64,000 bases of DNA from Gallionella sp. (GTDB lineage Bacteria; Pseudomonadota; Gammaproteobacteria; Burkholderiales; Gallionellaceae), in the NCBI GenBank assembly GCA_013044075.1, contig JABEVG010000030.1, positions 1 to 64,000 on the forward strand, in the 5' to 3' direction. Below the pieces are notes generated by a model. The model saw only the letters and a list, made by a program, of their open reading frames with translations. It made no database searches and was not told where the DNA came from. Within the stretch, counting starts at the first letter, position 1. Each line of letters begins with the position of its first letter. Below, piece after piece: positions 17,043 through 29,043 of the stretch. Both the position numbers and the translations under genes were made by a program.

Positions 17043-17058
17043 CGCAAGATACGTTCCA
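17043..17058 (-). promoter_or_regulatory. Sigma-54 promoter of amtB
   Basis: On the minus strand TGGAACGTATCTTGCG keeps the required GG-N10-GC spacing of the -24/-12 promoter. It ends about 34 bases before the amtB start. Confidence 0.75.
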
Positions 17059-17164
17059 CTTTTCTAAGTGACTGACCTGTAAAGACTGGAGATTTTTTTG
17101 TCGGCGAATCCAACCGGCCGGAGAGCCAGTTTGGTGCGGATTTTTAGTGGCGCACCAGATGGAA

Positions 17165-17179
17165 GCACCGTGATGGTGC
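17165..17179. promoter_or_regulatory. NtrC-type enhancer site
   Basis: GCACC-GTGAT-GGTGC is a perfect inverted repeat with the NtrC spacing, about 110 bases upstream of the sigma-54 promoter. A poorer site with a GGTGC half lies at 17123-17137. Confidence 0.65.
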
Positions 17180-17266
17180 GCGACAGGGGGTTCTGTCAGG
17201 TCGGCATAATCCGTGCGCAAAGTCAGCCATATTGGCGCAGGCGATGTGACGGCGAATGGCTTTTTA

Positions 17267-17941
17267 TCAGAGCAAGCCGCGCTCCGCGAATGACAGTGTC
17301 GCGCCACCCGCCACAATGAAATGATCCAGCACCCGCACATCCACCAAAGCCAATGCCTGTTTGAGTACGCCGGTAATCAACTCGTCCGCCGAACTGGGTT
17401 CGGCGACACCGGAAGGGTGGTTGTGCGCGAGGATGACCGCCGCCGCGTTGTGCGCCAGCGCGCGTTTGACCACCTCGCGGGGATAGACACTGGTTTGGCT
17501 GAGCGTGCCCTGAAACAACTCTTCGCTGGCGAGCACACGATGTTGCGTGTCGAGAAACAACACCACAAATACTTCCTGCTGACGACCGCTCAAAAGCAGC
17601 AACAGATAATCGCGTACCGCGTGCGGCGAATTGAGCGCGTCGCCGCGTTGCAACCGCTCTTGCAAAGCGCGCCGCGACATCTCCAGCACCGCCTGCAACT
17701 GCACGAACTTTGCCTGCCCCATGCCATGCACCGCGCAAAAATCCGCCTCGCTGGTGGCAAACAACTGGGTGAGATTGCCGAACCGATTGAGCAGCTCGCG
17801 CGCCAGATCCACCGCGCTTTTGCCCGTCACCCCGGTGCGCAAAAAGATCGCCAGCAACTCCGCATCCGACAACGCCGCCGCGCTGCGCGCCAGCAGCTTT
17901 TCGCGTGGACGCTCACCCTCGGGCCAATCCGTAATCGACAT
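17267..17941 (-). CDS. radC: RadC family JAMM/MPN protein
   Basis: This 224-residue RadC-like protein has an N-terminal helix-hairpin-helix-like region ([14 protein letters not shown]...VHGMGQAKF) and a C-terminal JAMM-type metalloprotease-like domain with HNHPSG and a downstream aspartate ([12 protein letters not shown]). The ATG at 17941 is chosen because GGAGGG precedes it; an in-frame start 54 bases upstream would add residues not typical of the family. The old link to DNA repair was withdrawn for the E. coli protein, so the role is unsettled. It is transcribed divergently from coaBC, with 55 bases between the two starts, a common arrangement. Confidence 0.92.
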   Translation of the reverse strand: MSITDWPEGERPREKLLARSAAALSDAELLAIFLRTGVTGKSAVDLARELLNRFGNLTQLFATSEADFCAVHGMGQAKFVQLQAVLEMSRRALQERLQRGDALNSPHAVRDYLLLLLSGRQQEVFVVLFLDTQHRVLASEELFQGTLSQTSVYPREVVKRALAHNAAAVILAHNHPSGVAEPSSADELITGVLKQALALVDVRVLDHFIVAGGATLSFAERGLL

Positions 17942-17996
17942 ACACCCTCCACTCGGTAGTTGTGCGACAGGCTTTTCTTGTAAGATGCGCGACATT

Positions 17997-19238
17997 ATGG
18001 AACAAGCTCAAACAAAACGCATCGTGTCGGCAGGCCGCATCTTATTGGGTATCACCGGCGGCATCGCGGCTTATAAGGCGGCAGAGTTGCTGCGGCTGAT
18101 GATAAAACAAGGCGTTGAGGTACAGGTGGCGATGACCGAAGCGGCGACGCATTTCATCACGCCGACCACGATGCAGGGTTTGTCGGGCAAGCCTGTGTTC
18201 ACCGACCGGTGGGATGCGAGCGTGCCGAACAGCATGGCGCATATCAATCTGAGCCGCGCCGCCGATGCCATCGTGATCGCCCCCGCAAGTGCCGATTTCA
18301 TCGCCAAGCTGGCGCACGGTCTGGCGAATGATCTGCTATCCGCGCTGTGTCTGGCGCGTGTGTGTCCGCTGATCGTCGCACCCGCGATGAACCGCGAGAT
18401 GTGGCTGAATGCCGCGACGCAACGCAACGTCGCGCAACTTCGTGCCGATGGTGTACACGTGCTGGGGCCTGACAGCGGCATCCAGGCGTGCGGCGAAGAG
18501 GGCATGGGACGCATGCTGGAAGCGGCGGAACTGGCGCAAGACATCACCACGATCCTAAGCAAGCGCATGCGCCCCGCAAACGGGGATCATGAGCTATTGT
18601 CGGGTGTAAAAATCCTCATCACCGCCGGGCCGACTTATGAGGCGATAGACGCGGTGCGCGGCATCACCAATCGCAGCTCCGGCAAGATGGGCTATGCCAT
18701 CGCGCAAGCCGCGCTGGAGCTGGGCGCGCAAGTCACGCTGGTGTCCGGCCCGACCGCACTCGCCCGACCCGTCGGCGCGCACATCGTGGATGTGACCAGT
18801 GCCGCGCAGATGTTTGCGGCGGTGCAACAACACGTCAGCGACTGCGCGATTTTCATCGGCGTGGCGGCGGTGGCGGACTATCGCGCGGCTCACGTCAGCG
18901 AACAAAAAATCAAGAAGCGCGATGCGGCATTGACGCTGGAGCTGCTCCCCAATCCGGACATCCTTGCGTTCGTGGCCAATCTGCCCAAGCCGCCGTTCTG
19001 CGTGGGTTTCGCTGCGGAAAGTGAAAACCTTTACGAGTATGCGGAGCAAAAACGCCGTGCGAAAAAATTGCCGCTGCTGGTGGGCAACATCGCGCAGCAC
19101 GCCATCGGCAGCGACGAAAACGAATTGGTGTTGTTCGACGACCATGGCAGCCATGCCCTGCCGCGCGGCGACAAACTCACGCTCGCACGATCACTCATGC
19201 AACATATCGCACAACGCTTTCAAGGAGCAAAGCAATGA
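17997..19238 (+). CDS. coaBC: Bifunctional phosphopantothenoylcysteine decarboxylase/synthetase
   Basis: CoaBC makes 4'-phosphopantetheine for coenzyme A in two steps. The flavin-dependent decarboxylase half shows the catalytic histidine in [15 protein letters not shown] in [10 protein letters not shown] and the substrate clamp [10 protein letters not shown]. The synthetase half begins at about residue 200 with [13 protein letters not shown] and NRSSGKMG and has KIKKRD near the end. At 413 residues the length is normal. ATG 17997 is preferred; ATG 17985 in the same frame overlaps a possible -10 (TAAGAT at 17981), so the leader would be very short. The stop overlaps dut as ATGA. Confidence 0.95.
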   Translation: MEQAQTKRIVSAGRILLGITGGIAAYKAAELLRLMIKQGVEVQVAMTEAATHFITPTTMQGLSGKPVFTDRWDASVPNSMAHINLSRAADAIVIAPASADFIAKLAHGLANDLLSALCLARVCPLIVAPAMNREMWLNAATQRNVAQLRADGVHVLGPDSGIQACGEEGMGRMLEAAELAQDITTILSKRMRPANGDHELLSGVKILITAGPTYEAIDAVRGITNRSSGKMGYAIAQAALELGAQVTLVSGPTALARPVGAHIVDVTSAAQMFAAVQQHVSDCAIFIGVAAVADYRAAHVSEQKIKKRDAALTLELLPNPDILAFVANLPKPPFCVGFAAESENLYEYAEQKRRAKKLPLLVGNIAQHAIGSDENELVLFDDHGSHALPRGDKLTLARSLMQHIAQRFQGAKQ

Positions 19239-19690
19239 AACACTTGTCCGTCGATGTCAAAATCCTCGACCCGCGCTTGCACGAGAACATGCCCAGCTAC
19301 GCAACCAACGGCTCGGCGGGCATCGATCTGCGCGCCTGCATCGAACACGCCATGGTGATCCAGCCCAAACAATGCGAGCTGATCCCCAGCGGCATCGCCA
19401 TCCATCTGGCCGACCCAGGCTATGCCGCCATGATCCTGCCACGCTCGGGACTGGGGCATAAGCACGGCATCGTGCTGGGCAATCTGGTCGGACTGATCGA
19501 TTCGGATTATCAGGGGCAGATATTCGTGTCGCTGTGGAATCGCAGCCAGATCCCGTTCACGCTCATGCCGATGGAACGCATGGCGCAACTGGTCATCGTG
19601 CCGGTGATGCGAGCGCAGTTCAATATCGTGGAAGCGTTCCCGTTGAGCGAACGCGGTGCGGGGGGGTTCGGCAGCACAGGCAAACACTGA
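19235..19690 (+). CDS. dut: dUTP diphosphatase
   Basis: Dut hydrolyses dUTP to dUMP, keeping uracil out of DNA and feeding thymidylate synthesis. All five trimeric dUTPase motifs are present: [37 protein letters not shown] and the C-terminal GGFGSTG. Its length of 151 residues is normal. It is coupled by overlaps to coaBC upstream, a common gene order, and to the cbiX-like gene downstream (TGATG). Confidence 0.97.
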   Translation: MKHLSVDVKILDPRLHENMPSYATNGSAGIDLRACIEHAMVIQPKQCELIPSGIAIHLADPGYAAMILPRSGLGHKHGIVLGNLVGLIDSDYQGQIFVSLWNRSQIPFTLMPMERMAQLVIVPVMRAQFNIVEAFPLSERGAGGFGSTGKH

Positions 19691-20067
19691 TGTCCTCCGC
19701 GATCGTGCTCTTCGCCCACGGCGCGCGCGATCCTGAGTGGGCGCAGCCCTTTGCAAAGATACGCGCGCAGATTCAGGCCCGCCTGCCCGACACGCCCGTG
19801 GTGCTGGCGTTTTTGGAGCTGATGCCGCCGACACTGACCGATACCATCAGCCGCCTGGATGAACAAGGCGCGCGTCACATCACACTCATCCCGATGTTCC
19901 TCGCGCGCGGCGGTCATCTCAAACAAGACCTGCCCATACTCATCGCGCACATTCAAGCGCGGCATCCCGGACTGACCCTGCATCTGTCGCCCGCCATCGG
20001 CGAAGTCGAGACGATCTTGCTGCAACTGTCCGACTGGATATGCGACGAACATCGAGCGCATCAATAA
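19690..20067 (+). CDS. cbiX: Short CbiX-type sirohydrochlorin chelatase-like protein
   Basis: This 125-residue protein matches the short CbiX/SirB form, which inserts Co2+ or Fe2+ into sirohydrochlorin as a homodimer. The first metal-binding histidine is H10 in LFAHGARDPEW. A second conserved histidine is in MFLARGGHLKQDLP. The length is about half that of class II chelatases, as expected for the short form. ATG 19690 overlaps the dut stop by one base. No other cobalamin or siroheme gene is near, so the metal is uncertain. A strong terminator follows at 20079-20113. Confidence 0.85.
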   Translation: MSSAIVLFAHGARDPEWAQPFAKIRAQIQARLPDTPVVLAFLELMPPTLTDTISRLDEQGARHITLIPMFLARGGHLKQDLPILIAHIQARHPGLTLHLSPAIGEVETILLQLSDWICDEHRAHQ

Positions 20068-20078
20068 CAAATCGCAGC

Positions 20079-20113
20079 CAACAAAAAGCCCGCTTTGCGC
20101 GGGCTTTTTGTTG
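20079..20113. terminator. Strong bidirectional terminator
   Basis: A 15-bp perfect stem (20079-20093 with 20099-20113) carries an A run on one side and a T run on the other. It sits between two convergent genes. Confidence 0.93.
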
Positions 20114-20126
20114 CTCGAATCGCGGC

Positions 20127-21107
20127 TTAATGATCTAGCGTCAACTCCAGTTCCGTGTCGTCGCTTCTACGCACCGAGACTTTTTCGCTGGCGGTTTTGT
20201 AGCCTTCGAGTTTGACCTCCACGCTATGCACACCGGGTTCGATCTCGGCACGCAAGGGAGTCATCCCGTAGTAGACACCATCCAGATACACTTTGGCGCG
20301 TGACGGCTTGCTGCTCAACACCAACAAGCCCATCGTCGCACTGGCGTGGGGGGTGTAGGCCGGCGGCGCGGCGACCAACGCCGCTTCAGCAGCCGGAACG
20401 ACAGCTGCGGACGGTGCCGACAGCACAGTGACCCCGGAGATCGTTTTTGTCCCCGGTATCAGGTTGAACAAAGCGGGATAAGTCGCCATCAGCAACGTGT
20501 TGACCGCGTCCACGGTCTTGTCGCTGGCGATGCGCATTTCACGATTCAGATAATCAACTAGATCCGCTTTGGTATCGCCCGACACGCCGGCAAAACGGTT
20601 GTTTTTCTCGCTGACCAATGCCGACCAGATTACTTTCCCGGTCGCCACATCAGTCACGCTGGTCTCGATCGCAATAGTGATGTCGTCACGGTCGCGGCTA
20701 TTCAGCGTCAAGGTCTTTACTACGCCCGACAACTCGAATACGGAAGCCTGGGTCGAACCGTCTTCCAGCACGGGGAATCCGGCCTTCTGGAATTGTTTCC
20801 TGAGCGATGCGGTCGCGATGCTCGCCACATCGTGATCGACAACCAGCTCGTTACCTTCCAGTCCGAACACGCGCGTCTTGAGCTCACCCAGCAAGCGCGG
20901 ATTTTTCTCCGCACGTTCGTCGGTGTAAGGACGGATACGCAACACCGCCGCATTTTTCACCTCATATTTTTCCGTCAGCTTGCCGCCGCCGGTATGCAGG
21001 ACATTGTCCCGTGAAAGCAGCCCGTTATTCTCGTCCCCGACTGTCGAACAGGCGGCCAATGCCGCCAAACACGCACCCAACAACACACGCTGACATAATA
21101 TGTTCAT
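20127..21107 (-). CDS. Lipoprotein with C-terminal PEGA domain
   Basis: This 326-residue protein starts with a lipoprotein signal peptide ending in LAALAAC (lipidated C20). A central region (about 40-210) resembles envelope proteins of unknown role with a beta-rich fold (AVLRIRPYTDERAE, FELSGVVKTLTL). An alanine/proline linker leads to a PEGA domain (about 257-326) with SSKPSRAKVYLDGVYYGMTP and LEPGVHSVEVKLEGY-like repeats, a surface-exposed beta module. It is probably anchored to the inner leaflet of the outer membrane. It shares direction with the CBS gene 34 bases upstream. No specific function is recognised. Confidence 0.8.
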   Translation of the reverse strand: MNILCQRVLLGACLAALAACSTVGDENNGLLSRDNVLHTGGGKLTEKYEVKNAAVLRIRPYTDERAEKNPRLLGELKTRVFGLEGNELVVDHDVASIATASLRKQFQKAGFPVLEDGSTQASVFELSGVVKTLTLNSRDRDDITIAIETSVTDVATGKVIWSALVSEKNNRFAGVSGDTKADLVDYLNREMRIASDKTVDAVNTLLMATYPALFNLIPGTKTISGVTVLSAPSAAVVPAAEAALVAAPPAYTPHASATMGLLVLSSKPSRAKVYLDGVYYGMTPLRAEIEPGVHSVEVKLEGYKTASEKVSVRRSDDTELELTLDH

Positions 21108-21141
21108 AGCCCTGCCCTGGTAAATGAATCGTGGAGAAAAA

Positions 21142-21738
21142 TCAGCTTTGCGCGATCACCGCCTCGATTTCAGCGAAGGTGCGCGCCAGTTCAAAGGTTT
21201 GGATCTGCGCGCCCAGCTGGCGGGCGATCTGGGTAAGAGAAAACAATCCGCACACCGATTGCTTGCCATCCGCGCCTTCCGCAACTACCAACGCGTGTTG
21301 TCTGCCGGACTTTTTCAGGCTGGCAACGATATTGCCCACGGTAGCGGTTTTCACGTCCGCAATATTCAACACCTGCAACTCGCGCTGCGTGGACATGATG
21401 TCGCGCACCATGATGTCGGCGTGGGTGCCGCCCATATTCTGCAAAAAGTGCATGGGCTTTTCCCCCAGCACGTCGCTCGCAGTCAGCAATCCCGCCACCT
21501 GGTCATTGTCATCCAGCACCAGCAGCAGACGCACACCGTAACGAATCATCTTGGCGTTGGCCCGGTCCATGGCGGTCTTGGCGCGCACGCTAATGACCGA
21601 GACCTTGGTCAAATCGGTCATCACATCCAGAGCAGGGTTGGCCAGCTTGACGTGTTCCGGCAACGTTTGCACCGGACGGACAAAACCGGAACCCGTCTTA
21701 AGCGGTGTGGATTTCAATGCAGCGTATTCTTTGGTCAT
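21142..21738 (-). CDS. Tandem CBS-domain protein
   Basis: This 198-residue soluble protein consists mainly of two CBS domains at about residues 39-96 (VMTDLTKVSVISVRAKT...VAGLLTASDVLG) and 112-170 (VRDIMSTQRELQVL...CGLFSLTQIARQLG). CBS pairs bind adenine nucleotides and report energy state or regulate partners. No catalytic domain is attached. AAGGAGC lies 8 bases before the start. It is followed after 34 bases by the PEGA lipoprotein gene in the same direction. The partner protein is not evident. Confidence 0.87.
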   Translation of the reverse strand: MTKEYAALKSTPLKTGSGFVRPVQTLPEHVKLANPALDVMTDLTKVSVISVRAKTAMDRANAKMIRYGVRLLLVLDDNDQVAGLLTASDVLGEKPMHFLQNMGGTHADIMVRDIMSTQRELQVLNIADVKTATVGNIVASLKKSGRQHALVVAEGADGKQSVCGLFSLTQIARQLGAQIQTFELARTFAEIEAVIAQS

Positions 21739-21782
21739 AGTCGAAGCTCCTTAAAAATTATGCGGTACAAATTCGTTCGTCG

Positions 21783-22277
21783 TTAGCGCGCCAGATGTTT
21801 ATGGTTGTCGGGCAGGTAGCGCACCAGCTCGTTCAGTGCCTGCGTATAGACCTCGCGCTTGAACTCGATTACCGCACCGATGTCCAGCCAATAATCCGTC
21901 CAGCGCCACGCGTCAAATTCAGGGTGCGCGCAGGCGCGCAGGCAAACATCACAATCACGACCCATCAGGCGCAACAAGAACCAGATTTGTTTTTGTCCGC
22001 GATAGTTACTACGGGATTCGCGCTTGCTCCAGCTTTGCGGGACATCGTAACGCATCCATTCACGGGTACGTCCGAGTATCTTGACATGCTGCGGCAACAA
22101 GCCGACTTCTTCGTGCAACTCGCGGTACATGGCCTGCTCCGGATTCTCACCATGCTGTATTCCACCCTGCGGAAACTGCCATGCGTGTTGCCTGACTCGC
22201 TTGCCCCAGAACACCTGATTCCTGTCATTGGTGATGATGATGCCGACATTCGGTCTATAGCCGTCTCGGTCTACCAT
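21783..22277 (-). CDS. rppH: RNA pyrophosphohydrolase
   Basis: RppH removes pyrophosphate from mRNA 5' ends and so starts decay. The 164-residue protein begins [15 protein letters not shown], like known RppH, so ATG 22277 is preferred to the TTG two codons upstream. The Nudix box spans residues 38-60 ([20 protein letters not shown]), with the metal-binding glutamates E53, E56 and E57. It is divergent from proS, a conserved neighbour in betaproteobacteria, and the 143-base gap should hold both promoters. Confidence 0.95.
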   Translation of the reverse strand: MVDRDGYRPNVGIIITNDRNQVFWGKRVRQHAWQFPQGGIQHGENPEQAMYRELHEEVGLLPQHVKILGRTREWMRYDVPQSWSKRESRSNYRGQKQIWFLLRLMGRDCDVCLRACAHPEFDAWRWTDYWLDIGAVIEFKREVYTQALNELVRYLPDNHKHLAR

Positions 22278-22380
22278 GTGCAACTCTATTCGGTTAATTT
22301 CAATGCGCGGATTCTTTCATACTTCGCCTTTTATGGAAAGCGCAAATGCCGCGAATGTACCGGGTTCAGCGCATTCACGG

Positions 22381-22393
22381 TAGAATCGCGCCC
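22381..22393 (+). promoter_or_regulatory. Probable -10 region of proS
   Basis: TAGAATCGCGCCC closely matches the -10 plus GC-rich discriminator TATAATCGCGCCC found before valS (42221). It lies about 35 bases before the proS start. No clear -35 box is visible. Confidence 0.5.
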
Positions 22394-22420
22394 TTGTTTT
22401 TTCGAGTCGATGTCCGAATC

Positions 22421-24130
22421 ATGCGTGTCTCCCAATTTTTCATCAGCACCCAAAAAGAAGCCCCCGCCGAAGCCGAGTTGCCCAGCCACAAACTGATGGT
22501 GCGCGCCGGCTACATCAAAAAACTTTCCAGCGGTTTATACACCTGGATGCCCGTCGGTTTGCGCGCCTTGCGCAAAGTGGAAACCATCGTGCGCGAGGAG
22601 ATGAACCGCAGCGGCGCGATCGAATTGCTGATGCCCGCCGTGCAACCCGCAGAACTGTGGCAGGAGACCGGACGCTGGGAAGTGTTCGGCCCGCAGATGC
22701 TCAAGATCACCGACCGGCACAACAATCTGTTCTGTTTCGGCCCGACGCACGAAGAAGTCATCACCGACATCGCGCGCCGCGAGATCAAAAGCTATCGCCA
22801 GATGCCGGTCAATTTTTACCAGATACAAACCAAGTTCCGCGACGAGGTGCGCCCGCGTTTCGGCGTGATGCGCGCGCGCGAATTCCTGATGAAAGATGCC
22901 TATTCATTCCATGCCGATTTCGCCAGCCTGGAAAAGACCTATCAAGTGATGTACGACACCTACAGCCGCATCTTCACGCGCTTGGGCCTGCAGTTCCGCG
23001 CCGTCGCGGCGGACACCGGTGCCATCGGCGGCAGCGGCTCGCACGAGTTTCATGTGCTGGCCGATTCGGGTGAAGACGCGCTGGCGTTCTGCCCCACTTC
23101 CGACTACGCGGCGAACGTGGAACTGGCACAGGCCTTGCCGCCTAACACGCCGCGCGCTGCCGCAACGGAACTGATGCGCAAAGTGGACACCCCCAAGCAG
23201 ACGACCTGCGAACAAGTGGCCGAGCTGTTGGGCATCCCTCTGCAACGCACCGTTAAATTATTAGCCTTGGTCGCCAACGATCGACTGCACCTCATGCTGT
23301 TGCGCGGCGATCACTCGCTCAATGAAGTCAAGGTGAGCAAGCTCGAAGGGCTGAATGATTTCCGTTTTGCGCGCGATGATGAGCTGCGCGAATTCTTCAA
23401 TTGCCCGGCGGGATTCCTGGGGCCGGTCGGCATCGACCGCAGCAAGGTGCGCGTCATCGCCGATCACACTGTGGCAGCGATGAGCGATTTCGTGTGCGGC
23501 GCGAACCAGCCAAAGTTCCATACCGCCGGCGTGAATTGGGGACGCGACCTGCCCGAGCCTGATATCGTCGCGGACATCCGCAACGTGGTCGCGGGAGATG
23601 CTTCGCCAGACGGCAAAGGCGTGCTGGAACTGTGCAGAGGCATCGAGGTCGGGCACATCTTCCAGCTGCGCACCAAATACGCCGAGGCCCTCAAGGCCAC
23701 GTATCTGGACGCGCAAGGCAAAGCGCAGATCATCGAGATGGGCTGTTATGGCATCGGGGTTTCGCGCATCGTCGCGGCTGCCATCGAGCAGAATTTCGAC
23801 GCGCGCGGCATCGCTGTTCCGGCGGCGATCGCGCCGTTCCAGATTGCCATCGTGCCTATCGGCATGGGCAAAAGCGAGGCGGTGCGCAACGCCGCGCTGC
23901 AACTTTATGCCGGGCTGCAAGCGGCGGGAGTCGAGGTGTTGCTGGATGATCGCGACGAGCGTCCGGGCGTGATGTTCGCCGACATGGAATTGATCGGCAT
24001 CCCGCATCGCATCGTCATCGGTGATCGGGGTTTGAAAGAAGGCATGCTGGAATATCAGGGACGACGCGACCAGGAAGCGCAAAGCATTCCCTTGCAAAAC
24101 GCGCTGGAGTTCGTAAAATCAAAATTGTGA
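22421..24130 (+). CDS. proS: Prolyl-tRNA synthetase
   Basis: ProS charges tRNA-Pro. The class II catalytic core is split by a YbaK-type editing insertion, as in the bacterial form that removes misacylated Ala-tRNA-Pro. Motif 2 is in [20 protein letters not shown] and motif 3 in [15 protein letters not shown]. The editing domain lies at about residues 230-390 ([26 protein letters not shown]). The anticodon-binding domain is at the C-terminus ([11 protein letters not shown]). At 569 residues it is close to the E. coli enzyme. ATG 22421 (MRVSQFF) is the family start; upstream in-frame codons are not. The stop overlaps the next start as GTGA. Confidence 0.97.
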   Translation: MRVSQFFISTQKEAPAEAELPSHKLMVRAGYIKKLSSGLYTWMPVGLRALRKVETIVREEMNRSGAIELLMPAVQPAELWQETGRWEVFGPQMLKITDRHNNLFCFGPTHEEVITDIARREIKSYRQMPVNFYQIQTKFRDEVRPRFGVMRAREFLMKDAYSFHADFASLEKTYQVMYDTYSRIFTRLGLQFRAVAADTGAIGGSGSHEFHVLADSGEDALAFCPTSDYAANVELAQALPPNTPRAAATELMRKVDTPKQTTCEQVAELLGIPLQRTVKLLALVANDRLHLMLLRGDHSLNEVKVSKLEGLNDFRFARDDELREFFNCPAGFLGPVGIDRSKVRVIADHTVAAMSDFVCGANQPKFHTAGVNWGRDLPEPDIVADIRNVVAGDASPDGKGVLELCRGIEVGHIFQLRTKYAEALKATYLDAQGKAQIIEMGCYGIGVSRIVAAAIEQNFDARGIAVPAAIAPFQIAIVPIGMGKSEAVRNAALQLYAGLQAAGVEVLLDDRDERPGVMFADMELIGIPHRIVIGDRGLKEGMLEYQGRRDQEAQSIPLQNALEFVKSKL

Positions 24131-24831
24131 AAAAGCAAAATTCAGAATTCAGAATTCAGGATACGGGGAAAAGCGCAACCCGCCGCGCTGCTTCGTCCCG
24201 GTATCCTGTTTTCCGAATCCTGAATCACACATCCTTGATCCTGTTGCTGTTTTCCCCCACCGCATTTGCCGGCGCGCAAGTCTATTCGCCGCTGTCGGCC
24301 AGTGTGCGCGCCGTCATGCAGCGCAGCGTCTCGGATCAAGCCTCGCCCAAACTCGCCTTTGCCAGCCAGTACGAAGCTGATGCTTGGCTGAACGAAATGT
24401 CGCGCCGTCTGGCAAAACGCTTCCCCAATCCCAATGAACGGCTCGATTTTCTCAAAACCGTGCATTACGAAGCCACACGGGCGGGTCTGGACCCCGAACT
24501 GGTACTGGGTCTGATCGAAGTCGAAAGCGGCTTCAAAAAATATTCCGTGTCCAGCGTCGGCGCACGCGGCTACATGCAAGTCATGCCATTCTGGGTGGAC
24601 GAGATCGGCACCAGTGAACACAACCTGTTCCACCTGCGCATCAACCTGCGTTATGGCTGCACCATCCTGCGACATTATCTGGATATGGAACACGGCGACC
24701 TGTTCCGCGCCTTGGGGCGTTACAACGGCAGCCTGGGAAAACCGGAATATCCGAACATGGTGCGCGCCGCCTGGCGCAATCATTGGGCATTGCCGCACCC
24801 CGCTGTCACCAAATATATCGCGGCTAGTTAG
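24127..24831 (+). CDS. Lytic transglycosylase (SLT type) with repeat-derived leader
   Basis: This 234-residue protein has a C-terminal lysozyme-like SLT domain that cleaves peptidoglycan glycan strands. The catalytic glutamate is in [14 protein letters not shown], followed by [14 protein letters not shown]. The GTG at 24127 overlaps the proS stop. The next ~35 residues are encoded by an inverted repeat of the GGATTCAGGAT family, followed by a hydrophobic stretch ([15 protein letters not shown]) that looks like the core and cleavage site of a signal peptide. The peptide FRIQDTG also appears as FRIQDSG in the HD-GYP protein. The 3' end overlaps a convergent gene by 8 bases. Confidence 0.88.
   Translation: MKKQNSEFRIQDTGKSATRRAASSRYPVFRILNHTSLILLLFSPTAFAGAQVYSPLSASVRAVMQRSVSDQASPKLAFASQYEADAWLNEMSRRLAKRFPNPNERLDFLKTVHYEATRAGLDPELVLGLIEVESGFKKYSVSSVGARGYMQVMPFWVDEIGTSEHNLFHLRINLRYGCTILRHYLDMEHGDLFRALGRYNGSLGKPEYPNMVRAAWRNHWALPHPAVTKYIAAS
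24147..24225. repeat. GGATTCAGGAT-family inverted repeat, copy 2 (inside lytic transglycosylase 5' end)
   Basis: Three overlapping AGAATTC-type heptamers lead into CAGGATAC (24157-24164), inverted as GTATCCTG at 24201-24208, and then GAATCCTGAATC (24215-24226). The whole unit is in frame and begins about 20 bases after the start codon. Confidence 0.78.
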
Positions 24832-25330
24832 GCTTCCTGCCCTGCATCAATCTCTCTATGGTTTTGCGTGTGATCTCCCCGGCCTGGTCATAGACCAGCT
24901 CGCCTTTGGGCCCGAACAAAAAACTGGTCGGCAGCCCTTCGAGTCCCTCTTTGAAAGATGCGGCTGAACGGATTTGTTCGGTGATCGCGCGCGAGCCCAT
25001 CACGACCGGATACACCATCTGATGCGCGCCAACAAAATCCGCCACCTCGGCACGCGTTCCCGACTGCATCGCCACACCGATGACCACCAGGTTTTTATGC
25101 GCGGCCTGCAAACTGTTCAGTTCGGGAATCTCGCTCAGACATGGCGGGCACCAGGTACCCCAGAAATTCACCAGCACCCACTGGCCGCGATGCGCCGCCA
25201 GACTGTGCGTCTTGCCGTGCAGATCCCGCACCGAAAAATCGCCTGCAAAAACAGGTAATGAGGCCAGCAGGCACAGCCCTACCAGCGCAGCTGCCCGGCA
25301 ATCAGTGGCCGTGCTTTTCAGGCGCAGCAT
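24824..25330 (-). CDS. TlpA/ResA-like thiol-disulphide protein
   Basis: This secreted or membrane-anchored thioredoxin-fold protein has the redox pair WCPPC in NFWGTWCPPCLSEIPEL and the cis-proline region GLPTSFLFGPKGE. It probably reduces or oxidises cysteine pairs of envelope proteins such as c-type cytochromes. ATG 25330 gives a signal-like N-terminus (MLRLKSTATDCRAAALVGLCLLASLPVFAG). ATG 25342 and a start near 25402 are alternatives that extend further into the upstream gene. Even the shortest start overlaps that gene by 29 bases. The 3' end overlaps the lytic transglycosylase tail. Confidence 0.85.
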   Translation of the reverse strand: MLRLKSTATDCRAAALVGLCLLASLPVFAGDFSVRDLHGKTHSLAAHRGQWVLVNFWGTWCPPCLSEIPELNSLQAAHKNLVVIGVAMQSGTRAEVADFVGAHQMVYPVVMGSRAITEQIRSAASFKEGLEGLPTSFLFGPKGELVYDQAGEITRKTIERLMQGRKPN

Positions 25331-25910
25331 GGGCCGGCTCATGTTCGGATGCCTCATCCTGTGCGGAGCCCTCATCGCCATGCGCGTTCCCTTCTGCCGC
25401 ATGGCTGAGGTATAACGCCAGCGCGATCAGCGCGATGCTCGCGCCCAGATACACCAGATCCAGCGGCGTAGTCAGCTTCATGTTGATTGCCTCCTGAAAC
25501 AAGGTCACGATCAGGATCATCAAAATCACTTTGGCCAAACGCGACTTCAAATCATCCAGACTGCTGATCACCAAAATCTTGCTGGAGGCCTTGCTGCCGT
25601 GCGCCTGATCAATGTCGCTGATAAACAACTCGTACAGACCCAGCGAAAAAATCAGCATCACCGTCGCCAGCAGGTAGCCGTCCACCACCTCCACGATATG
25701 CGTGACGGTGCTGTCATGCAGTGCCTTGCGCGCTTCGTCAGTCAGGCTGGAGTCGGCATAATGCAGGGCATGCAGGAACAAGTTCACCACATCCACGGTC
25801 GCCATGTAAAAGATCGCAAAGCCCGCCAGCAGGCTGCCGATCACCGCCGCGATAATCACGAAGCGACTGTTCCACAGCGTACCTTCAAAAAGTGTTTCCA
25901 AAAGTTTCAT
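25302..25910 (-). CDS. YqhA/UPF0114 family inner-membrane protein
   Basis: This 202-residue protein has three or four membrane segments (RFVIIAAVIGSLLAGFAIFYM, YLLATVMLIFSLGLYELFI, KVILMILIVTLFQEAINM, DLVYLGASIALIALALYL) and the YqhA/UPF0114 pattern SSLDDLKSRLAKVI. The C-terminal ~30 residues are rich in His, Glu and Ala and could bind metal or simply be a soluble tail. The family has no settled function. The thioredoxin-like gene starts inside its 3' end. Confidence 0.85.
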   Translation of the reverse strand: MKLLETLFEGTLWNSRFVIIAAVIGSLLAGFAIFYMATVDVVNLFLHALHYADSSLTDEARKALHDSTVTHIVEVVDGYLLATVMLIFSLGLYELFISDIDQAHGSKASSKILVISSLDDLKSRLAKVILMILIVTLFQEAINMKLTTPLDLVYLGASIALIALALYLSHAAEGNAHGDEGSAQDEASEHEPAHAAPEKHGH

Positions 25911-25985
25911 GGTGATTCCCCAACGAATAAAAAACGTCGCGCATTAAATCGCAAATGGCGGAGGCGGGCAAGGACAACACTCGCT

Positions 25986-26001
25986 TGATATAATCCGCCG
26001 C
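25986..26001 (+). promoter_or_regulatory. Extended -10 promoter of the small membrane-protein gene
   Basis: TGA-TATAAT (25986-25994) followed by CCGCCGC is identical over 13 bases to the promoter at 8602. It lies 30 bases before the ATG at 26024. Confidence 0.6.
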
Positions 26002-26023
26002 ACACCCAACTCAGCAAGTCATC

Positions 26024-26302
26024 ATGTTTGCCATGACCTTTACTTGGAATCTGTTGTTCTCCACCGCCGTCTTCTTTGTCACCGCTTGGTATGTGCGTCG
26101 TTTGTTGCTGGAACAGGACATCCAAAAGGGCTTCACGTTGAATGTCGTAGTCTTCACAGTCGCAACCATTGCCTCTTCCGGCACAGGTGCGATCGCAGGG
26201 TGGATAGGGAATAAAATCGAAGGCGGAAAATCAGCGGTTCAAACATCAGCACCAACAGCAGCTGGGGCGCAGTCGGCGGTTAATGGAATAGTGCAGGAAT
26301 AA
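26024..26302 (+). CDS. Small membrane protein of unknown function
   Basis: This 92-residue protein has two predicted membrane segments (WNLLFSTAVFFVTAWYV and LNVVVFTVATIASSGTGAIAGWIG) with a basic loop RRLLLEQDIQKG between them and an Ala/Gln-rich polar tail. No family is recognised. It stands alone between the yqhA-like and yihY-like genes with its own extended -10 promoter. It is probably a real gene because of the promoter, the clean membrane topology and the absence of a competing frame. Confidence 0.65.
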   Translation: MFAMTFTWNLLFSTAVFFVTAWYVRRLLLEQDIQKGFTLNVVVFTVATIASSGTGAIAGWIGNKIEGGKSAVQTSAPTAAGAQSAVNGIVQE

Positions 26303-26348
26303 CGAACCTTACCATTTCTGTTTGAACAGTTCACTTCCGGAATCACAC

Positions 26349-28889
<2,541 letters not shown>

Positions 28890-28943
28890 ATCCCCGCGCC
28901 ATGCGCATACGTTCACTCACTCACGTTGGCCTGATCAAAAACA

Positions 28944-28972
28944 AGAGGGGCGGCAATTTCTGCCGCCCCTCT
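28944..28972 (-). terminator. 12-bp hairpin, terminator-like on the minus strand
   Basis: AGAGGGGCGGCA (28944-28955) pairs perfectly with TGCCGCCCCTCT (28961-28972). On the minus strand it is followed by TGTTTTTG, on the plus strand by no T run, so it should end leftward transcripts from the small reading frame at 29044-29124. Confidence 0.65.
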
Positions 28973-29043
28973 GAAATGCAACCCCGACAACCTGACTGCA
29001 CCCGGTGTTAGTCATCCATTGCGCGACTAACCCGATATTGCTT

